NCBI GenBank assembly: GCA_937899935.1
Contig: CALCOW010000031.1
Span: forward strand, 1 to 6,949
Origin: an uncultured Phycisphaerae bacterium
Lineage (GTDB): Bacteria; Planctomycetota; Phycisphaerae; Phycisphaerales; SM1A02
Direction: 5' to 3'
DNA length: 6,949 nt
The notes under the pieces were generated by a model. That model had not been told where the DNA came from and did not search any database. It was given only the letters and a program-made list of their open reading frames with translations. Shown here one piece after another: positions 1-6,241 of this stretch; position 1 is the first letter of the stretch; each line of letters opens with the position of its first letter. The position numbers and the translations under genes are program-made.

Positions 1-668
1 GCAACAACCCCAGAGCTGCCACTTCAGTGATTATGGACATGTCAGGATCAATGCGTTCTGGTGGTCAATACATCGCTTGCAAAAAAATGGCATTGGCACT
101 TGATGGACTTATACGACGTGAATATCCGGGCGATCATCTTTCATTGATCGAAATGTATACCTTTGCAAAATTGAGACATGTATCAGAAATTCCTGAACTA
201 CTACCGAAGCCAGTCACCATTCGCGATCCACTGGTTCGTCTTCGTGTTGACATGTCTGACGCAGAAGTCAATGAGTTCATGATTCACCCACACTTCACCA
301 ATATTCAGGCATCGATGCGTCTTGCCCGTACCGTTCTCGCCGGGCAAGACACCCCGAACCGCCAGATCATGCTCATCACTGACGGTCTTCCAACTGCGCA
401 TTACGAAGATGATCACCTCTACCTACTCTATCCGCCTGATCCATTGACGGAAGAAGCCACGATGCGTGAGGCGAACCGATGCGCGAAGGAAGGGATCATA
501 ATCAACATCTTCCTTGTGCCGAGCTGGAGTCAGAACTCTGAAGACATTGCGTTTGCGTATCGCCTTGCAGAGACCACACGAGGAAGAGTGATCTTCACCG
601 CTGGAAATGATTTAGATCGTTTTGTTCTCTGGGACTACCTAGAGCAGAAGCGAAAGATCATTGGATAA
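1..668 (+). CDS. VWA (MIDAS) domain protein, C-terminal part, 5' end outside window
   Basis: This is the C-terminal part of a protein with a von Willebrand factor A domain. The frame is open from base 3 with no stop before the edge, so the true start lies upstream; the GTG at 27 falls inside the first beta strand of the domain and is not a credible start. The metal-ion-dependent adhesion site is complete: DMSGS (Asp codon 36-38), a Thr in PHFTN (codon 297-299) and an Asp in ITDG (codon 381-383). Such a site binds Mg2+ and mediates protein-protein contacts. No signal peptide or membrane segment is visible in the part present. The sequence resembles a family of roughly 400-residue bacterial VWA proteins that I associate with MoxR-type or Mg-chelatase-like AAA ATPases. 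That pairing is inferred from the family, because the upstream neighbour is not in the window. The domain call is firm, but the cellular role is unknown. Confidence 0.88.
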   Translation, partial: NNPRAATSVIMDMSGSMRSGGQYIACKKMALALDGLIRREYPGDHLSLIEMYTFAKLRHVSEIPELLPKPVTIRDPLVRLRVDMSDAEVNEFMIHPHFTNIQASMRLARTVLAGQDTPNRQIMLITDGLPTAHYEDDHLYLLYPPDPLTEEATMREANRCAKEGIIINIFLVPSWSQNSEDIAFAYRLAETTRGRVIFTAGNDLDRFVLWDYLEQKRKIIG

Positions 669-747
669 CAACCTGAATGATTTGGATGGGATGGGTGCTC
701 CACTGTGAAATCCATTCTTCAAACCTATCCACGCCAATGAGCGATCG
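669..747. other. Convergent intergenic gap, no clear terminator
   Basis: These 79 bases separate the 3' ends of the VWA and Nudix genes, where a bidirectional terminator might be expected. The only stem I can draw pairs tggatggg (683-690) with cctatcca (724-731), with one G-T pair and a 33-base loop. No T-tract follows on either strand, so I do not call a terminator. The palindrome agcgatcgct (740-749) overlaps the Nudix stop codon. Confidence 0.5.
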
Positions 748-1209
748 CTAATTGACATCCCCCCAATAGATATGGAGCGTGTTTATATCCTCTGTCGCCA
801 AAGCTTTTGCGATGGCGCGAGGAAATACGGGCTCTGTAGCCAAGTCCTCAATCGCAATCCAATCAACACGAATCTGCTCTTGATCCGGCTCTTTTCCCAT
901 ACGGGGCTGGTAGTCATCCGGTACATCACAAAGAAACAACAGCTCTATGTGGTGCCTGTCCTGATGTGATTCACCAAATTCATGTTTGGAACCAACGTAC
1001 TCACGAATAAATCGCAAAGGCCCCAGGACTACATGGGTACCGATTTCCTCCATGCATTCACGCTGGAGTGCCTCTTCAAGTGTCTCACCTTTATCTTGCC
1101 CACCACCGGGAAAGACAAACCAATTGTCGTCACCTACTCGTTTTTCCACGAGCAGGACTTTTCGGTCACGTATAATCAGGGCTTTGGCACAGTTTCGAAT
1201 GTGTTTCAT
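748..1209 (-). CDS. Nudix hydrolase
   Basis: This is a 153-residue single-domain Nudix hydrolase, a normal length for the superfamily. It should be a cytosolic Mg2+-dependent enzyme that cleaves a nucleoside diphosphate linked to another moiety. The Nudix box (Gx5Ex7REUxEExGU) spans residues 36-58: G36, E42, R50-E51, E54-E55 and G57 all match, and it is preceded by the usual FPGG strand-loop. The small residue after the REs is Cys52, and the last hydrophobic position is Thr58, a mild departure. The start ATG is the only one available, because the frame has a stop five codons upstream; the ribosome site is weak (GGGG five bases before it). The C-terminal YWGDVN resembles a conserved tail I recall in small bacterial MutT-like proteins. 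The substrate cannot be assigned from sequence; 8-oxo-dGTP, ADP-ribose or another nucleotide are all possible. The gene is divergent from the peptidase gene and convergent with the VWA gene, so it is probably monocistronic. Confidence 0.93.
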   Translation of the reverse strand: MKHIRNCAKALIIRDRKVLLVEKRVGDDNWFVFPGGGQDKGETLEEALQRECMEEIGTHVVLGPLRFIREYVGSKHEFGESHQDRHHIELLFLCDVPDDYQPRMGKEPDQEQIRVDWIAIEDLATEPVFPRAIAKALATEDINTLHIYWGDVN

Positions 1210-1339
1210 GAGAACCCCGATTCTACCTTAACTGCCCTGTGGTGTAGCGATCTTACAAATCTAGGTCTTGTCTCCGACCAGATGTCACCCTTTGTATACG
1301 GAAACGGTTAAGATGGGCCGTTCATCCTAGGAGATTGCT
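1210..1339. promoter_or_regulatory. Divergent intergenic region (Nudix / M3 peptidase)
   Basis: These 130 bases lie between two divergent start codons and must hold the promoters for the Nudix gene and probably for the peptidase. No textbook -35/-10 pair stands out. On the + strand TATACG (1295-1300) is a possible -10, but the best upstream hexamer, TTGTCT (1268-1273), is 21 bases away, which is too far for a standard spacer. A short inverted repeat, aacgg (1303-1307) with ccgtt (1318-1322), sits just before the peptidase ribosome site. The promoter role is inferred from position, not shown by motif. Confidence 0.4.
1329..1333 (+). promoter_or_regulatory. Shine-Dalgarno site of the M3-like peptidase gene
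   Basis: AGGAG lies six bases before the ATG at 1340, close to ideal spacing. It supports that start over later in-frame ATGs such as the one in EMHGK. Confidence 0.7.
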
Positions 1340-3286
1340 ATGACCACGACCGCCCCACCAACCATTGATCAAGCCATTCACACCCTCACTGAAATGCATG
1401 GTAAAGCACACAGCGAGCGCATTACTAATGGAATTAAGCGTGTTGCGGCTGCATGGACAGAGGTCGATGGAGATGAAGATGCAATGGTCGCTTTTTGTAA
1501 GGCTTACTTCGTAAGCGATGATAATGAGTTAGGCCGTTTACGTGACCGCTTCGAGATCTGCCTAGAGCAAGTAAGTGGCCACCTCTATGAGATGCGTCGA
1601 TACCTTCGCCGCTGGTCAGATCTACGTGGTGATGATTTTGCTGGCGTTGATGATGTCATGGCAACTTTTGATCCGGCACCAGATCTTCCAGAACAACTTT
1701 ACAAACAGAAGCTTGCCTTCATCGTACTACTAAACTTTGACCGACCTCATCTACGTCAACTCCTTGATGACGGTGAACATTGGACCGATGAACAATGGAC
1801 TGATGCAAGAATTGCTTTAGCATTTGGCCCAAGAGTGCCAGCAGAGATCAATGACCTTGCTCGTCAAGTGCGACACGAAGCAAGAACATGGGTTTCTGAT
1901 TTCCATATCCCAGTCGGTTCAATGATTGACGAAGCGGGTAAAACATGGTTCGATGAAGATAGAAAACTCCTTGCTCACTGGCTGATCCGTGAGCAGATTA
2001 AAGCGGGATACAACGAAGAAGGTGGAATCGCACGTCAACGTGCATTGATGTGGGTCATGGCACGACACATCGACGGCACCATTCCAACAGACGTTCTCAC
2101 TGGCGAGTCGACTGGGGCATGGGATCCTCAGACGAATACGGTTAACGGCAAAGAGGCTACTGAACTGATTGGCCTGACTCGATATGAGCACCTCATTGAG
2201 AACTTCCATGTCGAACAGAAACTGGATGAGTACTACGTTGACCACCCGACGGCTATTGCACGTAAATTTGAGTTGGCTCGTGAAATTCCTGAGGATGATG
2301 TAGAAGCACTTCTGGTTGAATTACTCTCTGCTTCTGTGCGCGGTGATCTGGCCAACATTCTCTCTTCACGCTTAGGCCGATCACTCGAACCACATGACAT
2401 TTATTGTGAGCAACTCGCAGAAGATCGTGCGGATGATGAAATGAATGCACTGGTCAAAGCCCGGTTTGCAGATCACAAGGACTTTGAAGCCCAATTGCCC
2501 GCTCTATTAAGAGAGCTTGGCTATGACGACCACGATGCAGACTTCTTAGGAACACGAGTACAAGTAGAAATTTGCAAGGGTGCTGGCCATGCCATGCGAC
2601 CTTTACTTACCGAGTACAACGCCTGGCTCCGTACGAGCAGCCTTAGTGATGAACTCGGATGGGATGGCTTCTCAACGGCCATGCATGAATTGGGACACAA
2701 TCTTGAGCAACTGATATCGAGTAACTGGGCGCCTCGGCCAGCACTGCGCAACGTGCCTAACACCGCATGTACTGAAGCCTTTGCATTCCTCTACCAATCT
2801 CTCGCGAGAAAAGTGATTGGACTCGAAGTCAGTGGCAATGAGTTCCTTTCTGATGCCGCACAAACAATGCTCATGGCATGCCAGATTGCTGGTCCATCTT
2901 TGGTGGAACTCTACTTATGGCGATGGCTCTATCAACATCCACAAGCGACTCCCGAACAAGCTCGCGCGCAGACCATTTCGATTGCCAATGATGTTTGGAG
3001 CAAATTCTTTGAAGAGCATTATGGTCCTGATGACTATGCAATTCTTGCCGCCTACCAACATATGATCATGACACCTCTTTATCTTTGTGACTACACCATT
3101 GGTCATATCATCAGCCATCAAGTCCGGTCTCACATGCAGGGGAAAGACCTCGCTGCTGAGACGAAACGCATATGCTCGATTGGTCGAGTGACGCCTGATT
3201 TGTGGATGAAACGTGCGGTCGGATCCCCTATCAGTGTTACGCCGCTCATTGAGGACGCACAGCGCGCTATCCCGCACATTTCATAG
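1340..3286 (+). CDS. M3-like zinc metallopeptidase (oligoendopeptidase type)
   Basis: This 648-residue protein has the zinc-peptidase motif HELGH at residues 449-453 (His449, Glu450, His453) and a likely third zinc ligand Glu479 in the helix CTEAFAF. An HExGH motif followed about 25 residues later by a Glu is the pattern of family M3 (thimet oligopeptidase, PepF); the interval here is 26, one or two longer than in those enzymes. A block near the C-terminus, LYLCDYTIGHIISHQ (about 580-594), sits where M3-type enzymes carry the tyrosine/glycine segment that stabilises the transition state, with Tyr585 a candidate. The first 440 residues are mostly charged and helix-like, as expected for the lid over the buried channel of M3 enzymes. 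There is no signal peptide or membrane segment, so it should act in the cytosol, probably on short peptides. The length is usual for the family. The start is supported by a good ribosome site. The next gene starts 50 bases downstream on the same strand, so cotranscription is possible. The exact subfamily is uncertain because the protein is divergent. Confidence 0.82.
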   Translation: MTTTAPPTIDQAIHTLTEMHGKAHSERITNGIKRVAAAWTEVDGDEDAMVAFCKAYFVSDDNELGRLRDRFEICLEQVSGHLYEMRRYLRRWSDLRGDDFAGVDDVMATFDPAPDLPEQLYKQKLAFIVLLNFDRPHLRQLLDDGEHWTDEQWTDARIALAFGPRVPAEINDLARQVRHEARTWVSDFHIPVGSMIDEAGKTWFDEDRKLLAHWLIREQIKAGYNEEGGIARQRALMWVMARHIDGTIPTDVLTGESTGAWDPQTNTVNGKEATELIGLTRYEHLIENFHVEQKLDEYYVDHPTAIARKFELAREIPEDDVEALLVELLSASVRGDLANILSSRLGRSLEPHDIYCEQLAEDRADDEMNALVKARFADHKDFEAQLPALLRELGYDDHDADFLGTRVQVEICKGAGHAMRPLLTEYNAWLRTSSLSDELGWDGFSTAMHELGHNLEQLISSNWAPRPALRNVPNTACTEAFAFLYQSLARKVIGLEVSGNEFLSDAAQTMLMACQIAGPSLVELYLWRWLYQHPQATPEQARAQTISIANDVWSKFFEEHYGPDDYAILAAYQHMIMTPLYLCDYTIGHIISHQVRSHMQGKDLAAETKRICSIGRVTPDLWMKRAVGSPISVTPLIEDAQRAIPHIS

Positions 3287-3308
3287 TAGGAATCGAATCC
3301 ACCTGCGA

Positions 3309-3314
3309 TATACT
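3309..3314 (+). promoter_or_regulatory. Possible -10 element before the PSCyt gene
   Basis: TATACT matches the -10 consensus at five of six positions and lies in the 50-base gap after the peptidase stop codon. At 17-base spacing the upstream hexamer (3286-3291) shows no -35 likeness. The PSCyt/DUF1501 pair may thus have its own promoter, or this may be chance. Confidence 0.25.
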
Positions 3315-3322
3315 TTCTGACT

Positions 3323-3327
3323 GGGAG
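3323..3327 (+). promoter_or_regulatory. Shine-Dalgarno site of the PSCyt gene
   Basis: GGGAG lies nine bases before the ATG at 3337 and supports that start. No other usual start codon occurs in frame before the hydrophobic core of the signal peptide. Confidence 0.6.
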
Positions 3328-3336
3328 ATCGATGAG

Positions 3337-6216
3337 ATGTTCGCCTCAGACGAAAAGTATGTCTCGGCTCGATGTTGCTCAATACGATCCTTCGCTTTCG
3401 GCTTGCTCGTGATCGCTAGTGGTTCCTTCGTCCTGCCTGCACAAGCAGATCCTGAGCATGACATTGACTTCAACCGGGATGTAAAACCAATCCTTGCCCA
3501 GCACTGCTATTTGTGTCATGGTCCTGACCACACAACACGCCAAGGTGAGCTTCGCCTGGATGTGCGAGAGTCTGCCACTGCGAAACGACCCGGATTCGGT
3601 GCTGCAGCGATAAGGCCGGAAGAGGCAACCAAAAGTCTCTTGATTAAGCTTGTGAAAAGGCAAGACGAGTTTCGTATGCCGCCAATCGATCGCCCTAGAC
3701 TCAGCCCACAAGAGATCGCAACTCTTACCGCGTGGATAGACCAAGGGGCCTTCTACGATACACATTGGGCATGGAACACTCTAAACAAGAACGACACACC
3801 TTATGTTGATGACACTTCGTGGCCAACAAGCGGCGTGGATGCATGGATTCTAAATGGGCTTGAGTCGTCTGGGCTGAGTCCCGCACCACCTGCAGACAAA
3901 GCAATGCTCATGCGACGCGCGATGTTTGCGGTCATTGGATTACCACCAACACCACAGCAGATCGACTCATTTATTTCAAATCCAGAGCCTGATGCGTATA
4001 ACAGATTGATCGATGAGCTGCTTGATTCCCCTGCCTATGGCGAGAAATGGTCCCGTCATTGGCTAGACCTTATGCGCTATGCTGAATCCTATGGCCATGA
4101 ATTTGACTATCCGATTTCATACGCATGGCGCTATCGAGACTATCTGATTCGGGCATTAAATGATGACTTGCCATACGACCAAATTGTCCGTGAGCATATT
4201 GCCGGTGACTTAGTAAGCAATCCACGTATGCATCCGCAGCGTAGAACCAATGAATCTGTGCTTGCAACAGGCGCTTGGTATTTAGGCCAAGCTGTGCACG
4301 CCCCCGTCGACGTACGCCTCGATCAGGCAGACCGATACGATGATCAGATTGACACCATGAGCAAAGCATTCTTGGGTGTCACCATTAGTTGTGCTCGTTG
4401 CCACGATCACAAGTTCGATCCTTTCTTGACGAAGGATTATTACGCACTGGCTGGATTCCTTCGTAGCTCACGAGAGAACTTGGCTTACCTAGATCCAAAC
4501 GCCACCATTCAAGAGACCATTCTTGAGATCATGTCAGTACATGATCATGTAAACAGCACTATTGATACATCTACACAGATCCTGCCTGATGCTGATACAG
4601 ATGATCACTCATACGACGTTGGTGACATTGTGATTGCTGACTTCGACACGACTGAACCTAAGTGGTATGAAAGCGGGCACGCTTTTGTGGGCAATCCACA
4701 TCCCATAGGGCATTGGTCTGGGCGCACAGAAGGATCTTCAAGGGTTGATAGAACCATGGTTGATAGTGGCGTTCTCTCATCGAAGCTCGAGGGGCGATTC
4801 GCGTCACCGACCTTCGAACTCGCCCTGCCATTTGTAAACTATCGTGTTCGTGGGCACGGAGGACAGATTCGACTGATCATTGATGGATACCGAATGGACA
4901 TCCATAACCCTCTTCTCTTCGAAGGAATGTCGCAACAAGTAAGCGTTCCTGAGAAAGATGGCTGGACAACGATCTCCCAAGATGTCACTCGATATCTTGG
5001 CCACCATGCACACATCGAACTCATCGATGACGCACCAGAAGGTTTTTTGGCCGTCGATAGGATTTGGCTCTCAGAGACCAGCCCTACAGAAGACCAGAAC
5101 ATAGCCACAGCTCCGATTACGTTCGCTGAAGAGTTTGATGATTCTGAGATCACGCAGAGCCGGGCAGAAATATCCAAGCTCGTAGAATCATTACCGAGGC
5201 CACTGCGGGCGCTGACGATACAAGATGGATCGCCAATGGATGAGTACATTTTTGTACGTGGTGATCATCGTGACAATGGCGGGGCTGCTCCGCGGAGTTT
5301 TATACAAGCACTTGGTGGTAAACCTATCAAATCGACTGGGTCAGGCAGATTGGACTTGGTAGATGATATGTTCTCCCATGCATCTCACTTGATCGCACGA
5401 GTACACGTTAATCGCGTTTGGCACCATCTTTTCGGACAAGGCTTGGTCAGAACCACGAGCGACTTTGGCGCCATGGGCGAGTCTCCGTCGCATCCAGAGC
5501 TTCTTGACGCCCTTGCTATAGACTTCATGGAGGACTGGTCTATCAAGCGTCTGATTCGAAACATCATGCTCTCGAAGACTTATCAAATGGCCGCCATAGA
5601 GCATGATCCGAGAGCACGCGATATCGATCCTGACAACCGACTTCTACACCACTTCCCGCTGCATCGTCTTGATGCGGAGTCAATTCGCGATACTGTGCTA
5701 GCGATCAGCGGCCAGCTCGATACCACCATGTATGGACCGCCGGTACCCACGCATCTCACCTCTTTTATGACGGGCCGTGGTCGTCCGGGGAAGAGTGGAC
5801 CACTGGATGGTGAAGGGCGTCGTAGCATTTACTTAGCGGTGCTACGTAATTTTCTACCTCCATCTATGCTTGCTTTTGATGTGCCAAACGCCTGTACGTC
5901 CGTCGGACGCCGCGGGAATTCCAACGTTCCGGCTCAAGCACTCGCACTTATGAATGGACCTTTTCTTCGGGAGCAAGCTGAACGCTGGGGCGAGGCCATC
6001 GTCAGATCGATGCCTGACAGTCGACAGGACCGCGTTCAGACAATGTACTTGCAGGCCTATGCCCGACCTCCGACAACACAAGAACTCGACCGCGCTATGT
6101 CTTTCGTGGTAGAGGTTGCGACCAATCAAGAGGCCGATCTAGATACAGATCCAGCGCCTTGGGCTACACTTGGACATGCCCTACTGAACACAAAGGAATT
6201 TCTCTTTATACAGTAG
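3337..6216 (+). CDS. Exported PSCyt1-DUF1549-DUF1553 cytochrome-type protein
   Basis: This 959-residue exported protein belongs to the planctomycete PSCyt family. A Sec signal covers residues 1-37: an unusually long n-region with Arg12 and Arg17, a hydrophobic core FGLLVIASGSFVL, then AQA with likely cleavage before Asp38. Next is the cytochrome c-like PSCyt1 domain (about 44-145) with haem motif CYLCH (57-61) and the typical RMPP and W-I-D-Q-G-A segments. DUF1549 (PSCyt2) runs from about 166 to 375 and ends with a second motif, CARCH (352-356), in the family's C-x-x-C-H-D-H-K-F-D-P signature. A beta-rich insert (about 429-582) looks like a carbohydrate-binding or galactose-binding-like fold. 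DUF1553 (PSD1) runs from about 650 to 955, with HVNRVWHHLFG at 690-700 and the family's G-N-S-N-V-P-A-Q-A-L-A-L-M-N block. The family's reaction is unknown; proposals link it to extracellular electron transfer or polysaccharide use. The DUF1501 gene follows after 25 bases, the standard partner arrangement. It is full length, with no frameshift. Confidence 0.95.
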   Translation: MFASDEKYVSARCCSIRSFAFGLLVIASGSFVLPAQADPEHDIDFNRDVKPILAQHCYLCHGPDHTTRQGELRLDVRESATAKRPGFGAAAIRPEEATKSLLIKLVKRQDEFRMPPIDRPRLSPQEIATLTAWIDQGAFYDTHWAWNTLNKNDTPYVDDTSWPTSGVDAWILNGLESSGLSPAPPADKAMLMRRAMFAVIGLPPTPQQIDSFISNPEPDAYNRLIDELLDSPAYGEKWSRHWLDLMRYAESYGHEFDYPISYAWRYRDYLIRALNDDLPYDQIVREHIAGDLVSNPRMHPQRRTNESVLATGAWYLGQAVHAPVDVRLDQADRYDDQIDTMSKAFLGVTISCARCHDHKFDPFLTKDYYALAGFLRSSRENLAYLDPNATIQETILEIMSVHDHVNSTIDTSTQILPDADTDDHSYDVGDIVIADFDTTEPKWYESGHAFVGNPHPIGHWSGRTEGSSRVDRTMVDSGVLSSKLEGRFASPTFELALPFVNYRVRGHGGQIRLIIDGYRMDIHNPLLFEGMSQQVSVPEKDGWTTISQDVTRYLGHHAHIELIDDAPEGFLAVDRIWLSETSPTEDQNIATAPITFAEEFDDSEITQSRAEISKLVESLPRPLRALTIQDGSPMDEYIFVRGDHRDNGGAAPRSFIQALGGKPIKSTGSGRLDLVDDMFSHASHLIARVHVNRVWHHLFGQGLVRTTSDFGAMGESPSHPELLDALAIDFMEDWSIKRLIRNIMLSKTYQMAAIEHDPRARDIDPDNRLLHHFPLHRLDAESIRDTVLAISGQLDTTMYGPPVPTHLTSFMTGRGRPGKSGPLDGEGRRSIYLAVLRNFLPPSMLAFDVPNACTSVGRRGNSNVPAQALALMNGPFLREQAERWGEAIVRSMPDSRQDRVQTMYLQAYARPPTTQELDRAMSFVVEVATNQEADLDTDPAPWATLGHALLNTKEFLFIQ

Positions 6217-6225
6217 TCAAACTGA

Positions 6226-6231
6226 AAGGGA
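6226..6231 (+). promoter_or_regulatory. Shine-Dalgarno site of the DUF1501 gene
   Basis: AAGGGA lies ten bases before the ATG at 6242, inside the 25-base gap after the PSCyt stop. A TTG two codons earlier is in frame but closer than usual to the site. No terminator fits in this gap, which supports cotranscription of the two genes. Confidence 0.55.
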
Positions 6232-6241
6232 ATAATTGTAT

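Noticed and set aside
683..731. Possible terminator stem between the convergent VWA and Nudix genes
   Set aside because: It has an 8-base stem with one G-T pair, a 33-base loop and no adjacent T-tract on either strand. It is too weak to call.
741..748. GCGATCGC, the cyanobacterial HIP1 octamer
   Set aside because: I saw only this one copy. HIP1 is meaningful only when highly repeated, and the rest of the gene content is planctomycete-like.
982..1311. 109-codon open frame on the + strand opposite the Nudix gene
   Set aside because: It is antisense to a gene with a complete Nudix box, and its translation shows no recognisable domain. It is a shadow frame.
2915..3277. 120-codon open frame on the - strand inside the peptidase gene
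   Set aside because: It overlaps the conserved C-terminal block of the peptidase, has no ribosome site of note, and resembles no protein I know.
4538..4551. Perfect 14-base palindrome tacatgatcatgta
   Set aside because: It lies inside the linker of the PSCyt coding region (V-H-D-H-V). About 0.4 such palindromes are expected by chance in a window this size, and it is not repeated elsewhere.
4839..5249. 136-codon open frame on the - strand inside the PSCyt gene
   Set aside because: It is Ser/Cys-rich, low-information translation opposite a well-supported coding frame. It is best read as a shadow.
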